A DNA stretch of 64,000 nt from Stercorarius parasiticus (Eukaryota > Chordata > Aves > Charadriiformes > Stercorariidae), in contig VWZL01000192.1 of the NCBI GenBank assembly GCA_013396915.1, forward strand, positions 434,001-498,000, read 5' to 3'. The position numbers and the translations under genes were made by a program. A model generated the notes under the pieces. The model saw nothing but the letters and a program-made list of their open reading frames with translations. It did not search any database and had not been told where the DNA came from. Shown here one piece after another: positions 46,756 to 61,690 of this stretch; position 1 is the first letter of the stretch, and every line of letters starts with the position of its first letter.

Positions 46756-49700
46756 GGCACAACTCATTTGCCTGGTCTACATAATACAAAATACCTTATT
46801 ATTGGGATTTATTATTAATGACAATTTTTTCTTGCTAGTGGAGCAAATAATATTTGTATGGGGCAAACTGCAGTGCTATAAAGCACAATGTAAAGTTATA
46901 TAAAGAAGCCCAAATCCGACCGCATCCTAGAAGCAGTATAACTCCTCATCAGCGTCAGTCTCTAGCTGGGCTTAAATATTCAATCTTGCTATCTTGCTAA
47001 CAAGGCTAGATTGGATATATTTGCATGGGGCTGCACAGTACAAAGTAGACGTAACAGAAAGGACAATCCCAAAGCCCACTGATTTTTGAAGGAAGCAAAA
47101 CTGGTCCTAAATGCCTATATTCATCCTGCACCTTGACTGGTTATTGACTGGTGTTTTGGTTATCTTGAAGACGCAAGACCTTACAGAGTCATAAAATGCA
47201 ACACACACTGACACAGTATACAAAAAATCCAGATTGTAAATAACCAGAGAAGTTAAAAAGTTAATAGTCTAGATCTCTCTGTTTCACTTTTCCTTTCTCT
47301 TAAAAGGGGAAGAATAACTCCTATTTTTGTAAAGAACTTGGAAACATTTAGCTAAAAATTGTTGAATACGAGTAAAATATAATTTTCATAAATAAAAAAT
47401 TGGAAAAACCTAAAATTTCATAAAAATGTTGTTAGCTCAGTATATTCAAATTAATAAATTTTAAAAAGATCTGAGGAGCCATCTTTTGCAAAACGAACTT
47501 TACTTAAAGGTCTCTTACTCAAAATCAGATGAATGCTCAAAATTTTTCTTGCCTTTGTCATATTTAGGTTCAGAAATACATACAGAGCCTGTTTTTCTCT
47601 GGAACTGTAGTTCAGGCTTGACTGAAATATTGTAAATCTGTCAAATGTAGTGAATCCCTTTTTCTCTATTAGAGCCTTGCTTCTGGGGGGAAGTGCTGCA
47701 ATTTTTTCAAATTTAACTTCTCAATAGGGAGAAGGGGAAACTCTTGGTGTCCTAGCACTTCTATGACTTTCTGAATTTGATGTGGCTTTTTTTTTTCCTT
47801 TTTTCTTTCGTCTCCACCCTTACTATGTTATGAAATAGTTTCATGTATTTGGCAAGTTCCAGCGCTCCACGATGTTTGATCCAAACTGCACAAACTTTTG
47901 CCACGGATACCAACAGCTCTCAAATAAAGCATTCATAGGCTACCTGCTCACAATGAAAATATAAGTTAGTCTCTTTCAAGGACAGTCAACTTTTGAAATG
48001 ACTGAACAGCCTGGATTACACAGAAAACAACATCTAACTTTAGTGGAGCAATCCTTCCATGTGGTTTTAGGCATAAAAATAAATAAGGGAAGCTGAGAAG
48101 GGAAAATCTTGGTCAGTGATACAGCAGTTAGGTGGACATGAGCATAGAGAACTGCAATAGAAAAGCTGATCAGCAAACATAAAAGCCTAGCAAGGTGTCA
48201 ATAAACTATGCAGTAATAACATTTTTGTGCTGACTCACGTGTTACTGTTACAGGACAGAACAATAGTTTACAGATCAGTTAAAACAGTTAAAAGTTCCAC
48301 ATATGGCGTTGCTGTCACATAAAGATGTGAGTTTCTCTGAGCTACACTTACCTTTAATAGGTTGGTTTTATTTTTTTTAGATTTCGGGTTTAAACTGCTT
48401 GTAGGCTTCATTTGCAAAAAAGTTAAAATTTAAAAAAAAAAATAATTAAAAAAATTGCATTCTTGTCTGAATTTTCACATGCAAAAAAGTTCTCAAGGAG
48501 CAAGGAGGGGAAATTATTTTCCCTTTCCTACCCACAGAGAAGTATCAAACTCTGGTTTCTGATAGCTTTAACTACCTTCATGGATGGAGCAGTATATATA
48601 AAATCTTCCTATCCCTCAATTATAGTCTGTTTCTGTGCAGCAGAAGCATCTGATTCAGCTCCCTGATTCCTTTTTGAATGTGGGGGAAACATAAGGTAGG
48701 AGTTAGTCATTTTAACATTAGATGTCTACAATTGTGTTAGCTGTCTAAACAGCAACTATAGTAACTAGACAAAAGTAGGCATTTCTGGGCATGATTTGTC
48801 TCATCCTAAAGTAGACTTCTAAATTAGATCAGTTGAATCAGACTCTTATTTGCACAAAAAACTGCCTATTTGTCTACCTGTATTAACACTAAGGTTTGAT
48901 TGTCTCAAACCCAAACACGTACATAATAGACAACTGCTGCTACATGAGATTAATTCCACTCATGAGTGACCTAACCATGAAGATACAGTGAGATGGCATG
49001 TTATTTTTGGACCAAAATATATCCAAGGTTTTTTTCTAACTGAAATTAGCATGTTCCCTTGAAGGAATTTTACTTTTGAAGAATTAGCACTTTGCAACAT
49101 AATTTTTTCTTTTATTTGATGAAAATTTTTTGCTTAACTCTCCCAACAAGTATGAAAACACAGGAGCGACTCATCTTCAATGGACTTCTCAGCTCCAGTG
49201 CATACTATACCCTCTAATTTTGTGAATTACTGTATTCAGCAAAGTTGTGTGGAGGATGACATGGTCCTACATCTAGATGTTAATGAAAAACATTTTTATT
49301 AGGATAGGTCATATATTTTCCTTCCCTGGTTGCAAATTTTATTTTCAGGAAATAGATATATTTACAGAAATTATCTTTTTTTCCTTTAAAAAATCCATCA
49401 ACATAAAATAAATTATTTTCACTTTAATTATTACTGATGGTTTTGGTTTCTAGTTTCAGTAAGCACAAAAGGTCATATCCTTAAATAGTTATTTTTACAT
49501 CTTATAAATTTCATTTGCAACTTAATTTACATTAAGGCTAAAAAGACTGGTAACACTCTTTGTAAGATCTTCCAAGCCTTGATAAAGCTCTGAAATTCTG
49601 TGAAATGTCCATACTTTACATTTTTTTAAAACAGAAATGAACTGAATTCAAATTCAACTTGAAAATTACTGAAGATTATACAGTAGGGAGACTAAAACTC

Positions 49701-49860
49701 TAAGGTAACTAATGTGAGCTATTCTCTGTTTAAAAATTAGATGATAGAATGTAGCAAATGGACCTTAACCTCATAAGGAACGAAACCAGATACAAAGAAT
49801 AATCCATGAGCACCAGACAATGGAGCTTCTGATATTCAAATGATGACCAATTAGTCTCTG

Positions 49861-49901
49861 TTTTGTTTGTCTGTTTGTTTGTTTGGTTTTTTGTTTGTTT
49901 T
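49861..49901. repeat. (GTTT)n low-complexity tract
   Basis: Imperfect GTTT/TGTT units over about 41 bp. Confidence 0.85.
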
Positions 49902-52900
49902 GTCATAGGCCAATGCTTGAGTTTATGGGTTACAGTCTCGTTTTCACCTAGATTTTAAAATAGTTAAATCTCATACTTACTTACATATCTCAGAAAAAAA
50001 AAAAAAGGGTTAGGAGAGAATGAAAACTCGAGTAAACACAACATAGAGTTAGATAATCCCCATAGATATGCTAAAGCTTTTCAGATTCATGAACAATAGA
50101 ATTTTGTAACAATTCTTCATTTGCATTGTATAAACTGCAATCTTTGCTTTGTTGGCAGAAACACTTTGTATTCATGAACTATGTTTAGTTTAGTACTGCT
50201 TAGAATTTCCTTTTTCACTCTAAATGCCAATAGAATAGAAAGACAAAGTAGCGATATTAGGCTAACATAACACACAAGCTCGTGTTTTGATTACTCATCT
50301 GTCTGCTAGCCATTATGTTTGCCCACCCAACTACTTTCTGCCTCTTTTACTTTGTACAGTCTTGTGGAGCAGCCAAAACAGCCAGTGATATTTCAAAGCG
50401 GTTCAAAGTGCTGATACTGGAAAAGGAAAGCTTATGTATAAAACAACAGCAGTGCATTTGAGAGGGGGAAGGCAGACAGTTACAGTTTCAATTCTTGTTC
50501 ATAATGACTTTTAAGGGACAGAATAAAAGCTCACGTCTATAACAGGTTTGCAAAACCACAAAATAATTTTCCAGTTTCATGCAGGCCGATGGCCAGATTT
50601 TTAAACTCATGCCCTAGCAGGTTTGGAGCAAGTACTTAAATGTATTATGACCATATTTGAAATTCTGCCATTAGTTTCTCCTCTGAAAGCATGATGTAAA
50701 TATTTGTTGGGTAAAAACTTTACTGTTTTTGCTAGGCTCAGTATTTTCACATTAAAATTTTCAAACTTGTGTGCCCTAAATTAGATATGAAATTTCATAG
50801 GTCACATATTTAAAGAATCCAAAATATTTGGAGATACTGAACAATTCTAGCTCTTGCTGATTTGTCTAAAAGCAGTCCCATGAGCAAACACCTTACACAG
50901 GACGGCAAGAGCCATTCAAGCATCTCCATCTGCCAACACTGGACGTACTTCAAAACTTGACTGGTACAGAATGGTAACAGTGAAGCTGCCGTAGCAAGAC
51001 CCAAATGAACTCATACCAGAGTTGATTGTCAAGCTCAAGTATTTACGCAAAGAACCTATTTATTATTAATTCATTAGTGTTTAAAACACTCTCATGACAA
51101 CCTGCTTTATATGAGATACATTTGTTTAAAATGTTTTGTGTTTCTAAGGATGACACTGATAAGACTGTAGGGTGCTACTCTTGCCTTGCTTGAAATATGT
51201 ATTCCACTGACGAGCACAGATTTGTTACAGACAATGCTAAGCAGGGAAGTGTGAAGAGATGATTATTTCTGCTAATAGACACATCACATTCAACACGAAA
51301 CACTTGACTTTTTTTTTCTGGAGGTTCTTAATCCATTTTTTAAAATTAAATTTAAGTAACTATTTGGATGGATACTATTCGTGTCCCTTTTTTTTGGTTG
51401 AAATTCTTTGCCACGGTCAATTCAAATATGGAAGAAATTCATGTTGATCTTTTTTTGGCAAAGAAACTCTTTGTTAAACATGTATTGGCTCATTCCTCTC
51501 CTGTTTGGAAATTGCCTTCCATCATCTACTTTGAACACATTTTAATTCACCTCTAAGTAATCCATTTACTCTTCTGAAACTCAGAACATTGAAAGTATTA
51601 AGAAGGATGATTAATGCCCACAAATGTAACTGCAAAATGGTTAAGCTGTATTCGAGTCAGACATATACTTATGTCATGAAAAAAACACCTCCCATTGCAT
51701 ATAAGTCTGTAACAGTATACTTAATGAACATAATGACTTGGTAAATTGTCTACAAATCTTTTGAGTTCATTATAAGTAATGTTATGTCAAAGGTGATTGT
51801 TAGCTGTAAGGAGGAAAAGTAACAAATAATAGAGATTGTAAGATGTTTTATGAAATGTTTTTCACACATAGATTTCAAAATTCTCTGCAGAAGATTATAA
51901 GTAACATTAACTGGGTTTAAATACAACTTCCAAGAGCAGTAGCTTGATTAGAGTCACCCAGTAAGTTAAGGGTAGATACGTGAATAAAACTGAGAAATAG
52001 AATTGAGAATTGAGATGAGAGAAAACCTCTGGTCTGATAAAGAAAAGCAGGACGTGGTTTGGGTTTTTTGCTTTTGTGGGGTTTTGTTGTGTAGTCTTAT
52101 TTAGTTTCTGACTTTTAACCCTTTAGGCTTAAATTTTTTAAGGTTTCCCCTCCTCCACTCAAGCCATGAGGCCTGTATGCTGGCTTTCAAGGTAAAGCTA
52201 ACATTCTCATGTAATCATAGTCTTCCGAGAATTTGGACTTAATGACACTGCTAGAAGATTGGTGTCTCAGACCTCATACTTGAGGCTATAATACTAGATT
52301 GCCAACTTGTCTAACAATTCCATTTCAGACCTACAGTGAGGATAACATTGTAGGTATGATTAGCTAATAGAAACAAAAGGATCATGATCCTTTTGCAAAC
52401 CTGGCTGCTGTAGTCCAGTGTTTGATTGGCAGTGAATTATTTTAGAATTTGGCAATAGATAGTATTTTTCTTAAGCTTCAGCAGGCATACCCTGATCCTA
52501 TTGCCCATGCAGTTAATAAAGGTGTTAGAGCACTTCTACAACTGTCTTGCATGTTCATTATTCATTTAACATTACACCTACCCCAGTACTTTTTCCCCTA
52601 TAGAAAGCAAATTCCCGTTGCAAAAATGCCAAAGTGTAGACTGAGTGACATGCAGAAGCTTTTGCTGTCATGTGACCCCCTGACACTCAGTAATGAAACC
52701 AGTCTTCAGTGTTTGTATAAAAAGAACATTCAATTTTCAGGGAAATGTCAGTAAGATTATTTTCTTTTGTTCTCTCTTGATTTTTCTTTTTATTTTGCTT
52801 GGATTTTTATCGTTGTTTGGGTTCAATGTGTATTTCAGGACCTGTATTTTCAGGTGACAATGAACAATTCTGAAAAAAATATAATGCAGTTTTGACATTT

Positions 52901-54519
52901 TTTCTTATCTTTTGAATGATTTCTCTGGTAGATAGGAATGGGGGGGGAAGGTAAAGGAAATACATGTAAACAATAAAAAAGTCTCTCTAGTAGTCATAAA
53001 CTGACATTTTGCATATGCAGAATGCTAACCTATGTGCACTTTCAGGCATGAGGAATGAAACCTTGTAGCTCTCAGAGGAAATCACAAACTCATGGGACCT
53101 ACATTAAGGCTCCATTCACACACAAACATCAAAACAAACCCAGCTGCACAAGATTCACACAGACTTATGAAAATGGAATTAATCCTTGGTGGTAGTGGTG
53201 ACTCTGGACTGATTTTTAGTGGCTCTTTAGACATTTTCTGTGATCTAATCATGATGATTAGAGTCCACTCAAATCAGTGATTCTTTGGTATGAGTGCTGA
53301 AGTGAGGAAGGGGAGAGGAGAGAAGAAGCCAAACCCATATTTAGTTTGGTTTTTTTGCTGTTCTGTATTGAAGAAAAATCTGAAATACATAACTGCACTG
53401 CAAAAACTCCATGCTATGTTAGTTCCCTGTAAAATGAAAGCAATATGACACCTAGATTCATCATGGTCTGCTAGCTAATGCAGCTTCCCAGCTGCAAGAA
53501 AGAGTGGGTTCAAATTTCCATCAGGCAAATGAAGGAAACAGCTCAGATCTCTTGGCTGAGTGTCCACTATGGTGTATTTTATCCGCTTGTGGGAAGATTT
53601 TACTCCTTTTGGTTTCATCTATGGATGGTGTCCTACTATGTGCAAATTAAATATTCAGTAGCATTGGAACTAAAAAACAGGTGCCCCACTTCTAGACCAT
53701 ATGTCCTGATTACCCTAATAGGGAGCAATTCTCATTTTCTCAAAAGACTTTTAAGCATTTAATGCAAAGTAGAACAGCACTAGCGGGAAGAACTGAGGAA
53801 GAATGACCTCAGATCATCCTTGTGTCAGGTTCACTCTCCTGAGAAGTCATACACCTGCCTTCTAGCCTATTTTCTGGGGGAATACGAAGGTTTTAATAAA
53901 ATGGAGCAATGTCAACAGCAGACTCTGAGCAGATCCCTCCTCAGAACACTTTTACATAATACCTGTAGGATATGCTCATAGAAGTGTCTTCAGATGGAGG
54001 GATGTCTGAACTGAGATATCACTGGACCAATTAATTCTATTTTTAAAAAAGCACCCGATCACACTTGAATTTGAAAAGAGCCTCAGGATGTTCAAGACTA
54101 TCTTTTTCAAAGATGTGAAAGGCAAACCCTCTGGATCTCATGAATGTAACACAAGTTGCATTTATTACAGGTATGGTTTGGAAAGTCTATTTGCTGGTAT
54201 GTGGAGACGTGAGGAATGGAATCCTGGTCTCATTTTAGATCTAACTTTAGAAAAATAGGCACTTTTATAGCCTGTCTGAGCTGACCTCTCTTAGATCTCT
54301 AAATTGCAGTGACATGAACTGAGGTCTTTCATTGCCTGTCTCCCTTGATTACTCCGAGTTGAGACTGTTAGACTAGATGTTGTGGAAGATGAATCCATGC
54401 AGGAAATGTAAGCTTCTGAATCCCACAGCCACTAACTCATCCACAGGGTTTCATCCAAACTTCCTACTCATCTTTCCTTCCAGGAGAGTCTATTCAAAGC
54501 TGACTGGAAAACCACTTCT

Positions 54520-54532
54520 CACACACACACAC
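54520..54532. repeat. Short (CA)n run
   Basis: About six CA dinucleotides. Confidence 0.8.
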
Positions 54533-57500
54533 TTCTGAGGTCTGTCCAGTCCCTACAGATTTATGCAACTTTGGGCAGTTTCCTGAGCAAAGATCATTGT
54601 GCGTAACACCTATTTAATAACCTTACATATCTGAAGTTCAGTGTAACAAAAGCTGATGCAGAATAAAAACTTAAACTGAAACAGATGAAGACACTCTTGC
54701 AGTTAGTTGTGTGCAAAGAGGGGATTATGCAAGGTGGACAGAGTAGCCTAAAGAAAACAACAAAGAAGAGTTATAATTGCTGAATAAACAACCTTTCTGC
54801 CTTAGGAGTTGAGTAAGGGAATAAATATGCTGCCAAAGGGGAAAATATCCCAGCTGTGTCTTAATGGCACCCAAGAGCAAAAGGATAAGTGTGTTCAGTA
54901 TTTAATTTAATTTAAAGCTTGGCCACTGCTCTAATCCTTGTGAGAAGTATTGCATTGGTTGGAAAAAACTGTAGGCTTAAAATTTTGTGCATAGTTGTGT
55001 TTCTGAGAAGAAATGGATTTAAAGTTATGTGTAAGTGGATGGTAAACCAGGATCTGGTAGGCAGTATATAGGAGCTTCCTATTTAGTTCTCTGTGTTTCA
55101 GAAATAATACAGTGCATTTACAGTATGACCCTGAATCACTGGATTCAAAGTGAATGTAACTAGTAACTGCAGTGCACACAGAAACTCTCCATTAAGGGTT
55201 GATTAAAACTCATTCAAGTCACAAAACTCTTGTTAGCACCAAGCTTCAATCTGTCAGCAACTTGATCACGAAAATGCCCTTCATTTCATTCTGATATTTC
55301 AATGCATTTCACAGAGAGACGATCAGAGAAGTACTCACACATTCATTACACGCTCAGATTGTCAGCAGTACAAAAAGGTGTGTGGTGCTCTGTGTTGATC
55401 TGAAGTACACGTCACAAGTAGGAATGAGCAGTACAAAGCTATGACACACAAGAACAAATGCTGTCATTCATATTGTCACCTCAGATTGTCTTACTGCATC
55501 TTGCTAGTCAGTATCTAGTAAATATAAGGTATACAGTAGTTTTTCCCTGTTCTACAGGGCAAGTTGCATTCCATGCAAGACAGCATATCATAGTTTAATA
55601 ACTTTTAACTAATTATTCCCACAATCTGAAGTGACTCAGACTTCTATTCAACCTCAGTTAAAAGGAAGAAGACTTATTTAAATCCTGTGAGGCCCTAAAA
55701 AATCAGAATTATCTACTGCAAGCTTTAAATACTTTTCTACTATTTCTTCTTATGTATTTTATGACAAAGTTTTTATATCTTGTAGAATTTTCTTTTTGTA
55801 CCTTACTTAATCTTCGCTAAATGCTTTCCATCAACACCAATGTATTTCCTAAATGACCTTCATTGTGAGAGAAATTTCTTCCTTGTCTTAAAAAGAAATC
55901 TGGTGAACCATGGTGAAACCATTCAAGATGTATTGTTAAAGTGCATGGAGAGGTGTCTAAAAGACAATGGAAGAGACATCCATATGTTTTATGTATGAGG
56001 TCATCTAGACTGACCCCAGTAGAGGCTCAAAAAACCACAGTATAGAAGGTATTATGTCCAAGCTCATGGGATCTTCAAGCGGGAAAAATGCTTTACAGTT
56101 TGAAACATGATTTTAGAGTGTCCTTCTAGCTTGGCATCTTCCATACTGTTTTTGATTTAGGCATTCAGACACACAAGGCACACATTTGAATGAGACAGAT
56201 TCAGATGTGGAAATTACCTTACCTTCTAACCCAGCCAGATCAAGGAACTACAGTGGGAATTCAAACAGTTCTACAAATCCTGGTGGTGTCTTTACACATG
56301 TACACTCACACAAACACATAAACAGATATTGCCCCCCGGCCCACGTAATGAATATATAGAATGAACACGTGAGTGACATAGGATTCATCCTGAGATGCCT
56401 CACCCCAAAAAGTGCTTACAGGTTTGTTCATGTTTATCATTGAAATATCTCAGCATTGTGGAAGATTACAAGGTCATTACAGCACCTCAGAAATGCTTTT
56501 CTTCACCCCTAAATGCATGATTCAATTCTGAAGCTCAAGGTAGAGTTAGCTGTGAATTCGCGACAAGATGCTCCAAGAGATCGAATTGAGATTTAATTGA
56601 AAGCTACTGGCACAGCACAAATTATAGACATTCTCCTCTCAATGTAACTCTTCTGGTGTATAATTATTTAAAATAAATTTGACGGTACTTGTTGTTTTAC
56701 CATTGTCAAGCTAGTTAAAGCTACCTAGAGATCTAGGGAGAGAAATAGCACACTGTGAATTTAATATTGCTCAGATTTATATTGGTTTTCTCCTGGCCTC
56801 ACAGACAATAAGGAAACACTGCGATGAAAGAGCAAGCTGTCAAAAAAATAAAAATAAAATAAAAATCCCTCCCTGATGCAGCTGTATACAGAGACCTTCA
56901 TAGGATTTTGGGCACTGACTCTTATCTTTCAGTGGGGAAAGGGGAAGGAGAAAGTGGGAAATAGGAAAGAAATGTAATTCTGTTCTTTGTTTCCCTTTAT
57001 TCCAAGAATTACTTGATGCTCTGACATTCCCAACACTAATATGCACAGATAAATTCACACATCCAATGTTCTCAATATAGGAATTAACATCCTCTAAATC
57101 AAGATGTGGTTCCTACTAAATGTATCGTTCCCTCTTATACCTCTGTAAGTGAAGAGATGCCTCGCAAAGCCATTACAGAAACTCTGATGGAAAAAAGTTA
57201 CGTTATAGTGTTCTTAACAAACTACCCACGATGCCTTAATATCCCTTGTGGTTAAGATCATTGTCTTTTCTTCCAGAGTTTAAAAGACTCATTAGGTTTT
57301 TATCACAAAATATTGAAAAATGTTTTAGAATTGGACTTAATATTTGTAGCATGTTAAACGAAAAGAGTCCTCAACTCAAAGCCTGTGTGTTTTATTGAGC
57401 TAAGTCACTCTGCTTACCATATGCAGACGATCCTTTGAGTAAGGCTGCTGCACAGCAGCCAGTGACCACCTTTGTGCAGTGAATTATGAGCTGGTGATTT

Positions 57501-58534
57501 GTGATCTTTTACATGCTTCATGCTATCCTGAAAGAAGAAAGAGGATCCAGGCTCTGCCATCAAGCCAGAGTTCATCGTTCAAAATTATGTGGTGAAAAAA
57601 GGATGGAATAAAGAGTAGAAGAGTGCCTGAGAGCAAAGGTTTGAGATACATACACAATATATTGGTTTCAGCAGCAACATCACACACCGCACCTAACCAG
57701 CAGAGAAGCTAAAAGGAAGCTAAAGATGTCCTCTTTCCCTATGACCTCTGAAACCTTAGAAAACACAATGTCACAGAGATACACATCATTATACTTGCAT
57801 AAAAACCTGAAAAGCTTCTGAATGCCAAATCCTAGGTAGATTCCATGCCTTTAGAAAGCAGGAATTACGTATTTGTTGAGCAAACAAACCCTCAGTCCTT
57901 GCTAAGACCGTTGGATATGGACAGAGGACAGCAGAAGTGACAGGGAACTGCCATGATTTCACCTGGTCTCTTCTTCCCCTTAGATCAGCAGTTTGTTGTT
58001 AAATCACAAAAAGCCACCCAGACTACACAGGGAGAAGTGGGAGAGACCTGCAATACCCACATTAGAAGTGGGCAAACACCACTGATTTTTGTTTACCCTC
58101 AATTACACCACTGCTGCGGAGATGAGCAGGATATTTATGAGAGTGCCTACCCAGGCCATTACTGCTGTGCATGAAGCATGTGACAGCCCGTAATGGAGAT
58201 GTGAGGTGAATGCAACGAGATGCTCTCTAACGAAAAAGGGATTGGATTCCGCTAAGCCTCTGTCAGCGCTAGTCTTGAAAATATTAAGAGAAATAATGGA
58301 ATATAATTAAAAAATAATTTCCTTCTAATGAAACAAAATTAAATGCTAAACTGGCACTACTGTGTAGGAAAATAAAGCGTAGGAGTATCAGCACCAAGAT
58401 GGCTTAGTGCTTGGGGAAGGAACAGGGTCAGACGTTAAGCTTAGTCATGCCACTCACCTCCAGAACCCCAGGAAGGATGCAGAGGTGAGAGGATGGACCT
58501 GCCTCACTGAGGAGAAGCTGCAAAATGCAGAGCA

Positions 58535-58650
58535 CAGGGCTGGATGCCCACCAGCTCCAGATTTCTGCTTCAGCTTTGCTATCAACCCTTCCCTGTGATG
58601 TTAAGCAAACCTTTCTCTCTCCCTCTTTCCATCCTATATCTGCCTAGAGC
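58535..58650 (+). mobile_element. MIR/L2-class ancient repeat fragment, sense
   Basis: CTTCAGCTTTGCTATCAACC, TTCCCTGTGATGTTAAGCAA and ACCTTTCTCTCTCCCTCTTT correspond, in order and spacing, to the MIR core 'ggctctgccactgac ... gctgtgtgaccttgggcaagtcacttaacctctctgtgcctcagtttcc'. About 100 bp is alignable by eye. It lies in the opposite orientation to the copy at 46530-46755. The open frames at 58407-58756 overlap it and are not supported as genes. Confidence 0.5.
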
Positions 58651-61557
58651 GTATAGACTGCTGGATTGGACCATGGGAGTTAGCGTAACCCTTGGCTCTG
58701 TTGATACGCACAGAAGTCAGAGAAATGTCATTTCTGCAAGAATTTGGAGCATGTGATATCCTTTAAGAATTAGCAGCAATGAGCAGAACAATCATGGTGG
58801 GTCCCTTATGTCCTCACTCTATGAAGAGCTGAGCTGCTCCAGTTTTTTGTCCTATTTATTTGATTTGTCACTTAGGATAGGGAGATGGTGAACAGTAATT
58901 TTCTAATACTAATGTCTGGAAAACAGGCACTCTTCTGCTGTCCTTACAACACTGTAGTGTAACATAGTCTTAATCCTAAATAAATCTTTCACTTTTGTGT
59001 GAAAGCCTGACCTCTACTTAGCAGCAATAATGGTGAAGAGTAAGAGAATATATAAACATATTTTGCAGGCAGAGCAAGGTAACTCCCATCAGCACAAACT
59101 TTTTTTTTTTTTTTAAATTTTGTTTAATTTTCCTGGTTCAGGTGGCCTGCTTCCCTTTGTAATTAAATGAACTTTCTGTGGTAACACAATGAGCTCAACA
59201 GAGTTGAAGTCCACAAAAAAAACCAAATTCATTTCACTGTCCATCCCTATATGTCCAAAAAACTGCATAAGTTGGAAGGGAGCTGGCTCTCCCTCTGTAC
59301 TTTTCACCTCCCAGCTGCTGGACCTATGGAACTCTTCCAGCCTTAGCAATGTTTTAAGTTCCAAAAGGCGTCACTGAGTTAAGATTATTTTTATAAGCCA
59401 AACTAATAACACATCCTGTTGAACCAATAGTAGAAAGGTCAGGCTGTCTGGGCAAAAGCTACTCAGTATCACTTCTGAGGCCAGAATTTGGAAGCAAAAC
59501 TCCCTGCGTGACATGCTGTAATGCAAACAGAGTTACCTTTGAGGCATCATAATCCTCTTTGAGGATGTGGTTTCCAGCTCCCGAATGCTGTATGACCAGG
59601 GGAATAAGGGTAGAATTTCACCCTTAAGTGGGAATCGACTTTCATTTCTGTTCACATGGTTTCTGCTTATATTTACCAAGACATAAATATACACATATGT
59701 ATACAATATATTTAATTATTGCAAGCTTCAGCTTTCAGTGTTTTCTTTTTAGATGTTGCCTGTTCACAGAATCCCACTGTGTTGGGCTGGTTCCCTGATG
59801 TCAAAGCAACCTACTTTGTTGAAGAGTTTAACATAATAAGCCAGTAAATCAACCGAACTCTTTTATATGACATGGAAACATCAGTGAAAGATGATGCAGA
59901 AAGTTATTAAAAATATTGTAGCAGATGAGAATTTACTGTTCTAAGTATAGAAAAAAAATCTATCCAGATGTCATGAACCAAGTTGAGAAGTATTATCTAG
60001 TTTTTTTTTAAAGGCTTCACATTTCCTGTTAATTGTCCTCAAGGAAAACTGTATCAGTGATTTTAGCATGAATCTGATTAAATGCATTTAATGATACCTA
60101 ACTTTGGACTGATGGCTCCTTAGGGGGAAAACCGTGAATTCAACAGTTTTTGAATCAGATTCCAGATGGGAATCAGCAAGCAATCCATGGCTTTTGCTTA
60201 CTGACACAGGCTTGAAGTCGTGCGGAAATGCTTTAAGTAGAGACTACTACTCCCCTTGAGTTCACTGATGTAGGATAAGGCCTTCACACAGGATTTCTAG
60301 GACCAAGTTAAAAAAACCATACGTCCAAAACATATCCATAAATCCTTGCCTGAATCTCCAACTTTCCTAAATAAGTGAGGAATGCATCTGAAAATTCTTA
60401 TTCTGCTACAGGAAATGATGATAAAAAAGGTACATAGATACATTCACGTGGAAATAAATGGTTACATCCCATGTTTGTCTGGCAGGGAAACATATTACCA
60501 GAAGTCCTACAATGGACTATATCTCTGTCTTGAAACACTGACCCTGGCAACAGCAAAGAAATATAAGTAAAAACTCAAATTCTGGTGAGAACTGTGATAG
60601 CTCCTACCATCAAGAATGATTATACAAGGATAATACAAGACTTGCAAATCTCAGTTATTTCAGTTTTAATGTAAATAGGTTGATGAAAAAATGAAAGTGT
60701 GCTCTACAGCTGCAGAGAAAATACAGTCCTGATCCCAGAAGCCTCTGATTTCTCATTTAAATTAAACCAGTCTGGTCTTGGATGTCATTGCATTGTTTGT
60801 TTCCAGCATAATGGGAAATGGTCCCCACGGCTCTAGTGTATGGCAGATCAAACTCTGGTAGACCTATGAGTGACTCCATCATCAAGACTTCTTTTGGCAG
60901 CTCATGGAAGCTCTCAGTGGAAGCTACCCTGCTGATTACAACCGCATCTAGACAGCCACATTAAGTGAATATTCTAAACCACTCACTAGTCATAAAGATT
61001 GCAGAGAGGGGGGTTTTATATTATTTCAATATATAATTTATTGTTTTCATAACAGAAGTTACCGAATTATTAATGATAAACAGTAGCCTTTTAAATTTAG
61101 GAAGAGTTTTAGCTGGGATATGTACAAGACTTGGCCTTACTGAATTTCAGTAATGATCTGGAGGAGTGAGAAGCGATATGTTAAGGATAGTCACTACCTG
61201 TGTGAAACTGGCAAATACTTTTAGCTCCAATGATGACAGAGCCATAGTGTAAAGGAACCAAAAGGACATGAAGACATGATGGGAAAAGCTATGATTTTCA
61301 GACCTGACAAATGTGAATAAGCATTGGAGAGAGAAAGAGAAGAAATAATCCAAAATTGGCTGCAATACAGGAAAAGATACCCAATAGGATAAAATATAAA
61401 AGGAGCTTGCAATATTACATGTGAGAAAAATAACAATAATAATATTAGAAGTGAAAATGAGCGGAGGTATATTTTGCTTAGTTGAGACAGAAATGCTGTC
61501 AAAATGTCTGAGTCTTAAATAGCTGGTGCTTTATAAATGTTGGTGTCGAGGTAGAGC
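58651..61557. other. No gene seen
   Basis: Unique AT-rich DNA with a T15 run at 59100-59114. Short open frames on both strands (59113-59377, 61147-61502) are unrecognised. Confidence 0.55.
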
Positions 61558-61690
61558 TGATGTCTTCCCTCCCTGCCTTTTCTTCCCTCCCTCCTTTCCT
61601 TCCTCTCTTCCTTCCTTCAGCTTCCTTCCTCCCTTTCTCCCACATAGCCATCCTTTCCCTTGGCCACTCTTTTCCTCCTCCCAACATTCA
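61558..61690. repeat. Polypyrimidine (CCTT/CCCT)n tract
   Basis: About 130 bp that is almost all C and T on the plus strand, with CTTCC and CCCTCC units and only a few purine interruptions. It produces long low-complexity open frames on both strands (Pro/Ser/Phe-rich on plus, Gly/Lys/Glu/Arg-rich on minus) that should not be read as genes. Confidence 0.85.

Larger units (their letters stand above)
46756..58534. other. No gene seen; long unassigned stretch
   Basis: Nearly 12 kb of AT-rich sequence without a recognised gene, RNA or young repeat. Low-complexity items are an A-rich patch at 48421-48455, GTTT repeats at 49861-49901, a G8 run at 52940-52947, and a short (CA)n at 54520-54532. Open frames up to 101 codons (52449-52754, +; 53478-53762, +) show no known domain. 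A TATATATAAAA motif near 48593 has no exon-like context. Confidence 0.5.

Noticed and set aside
48590..48606. TATATATAAAA motif as a possible promoter
   Set aside because: It lies in AT-rich DNA, where such words are common, and has no donor site or exon-like sequence downstream.
53495..53525. GGTTCAAATTTCC as a possible tRNA B box
   Set aside because: It does not match the B-box consensus, and no A box or cloverleaf can be placed around it.
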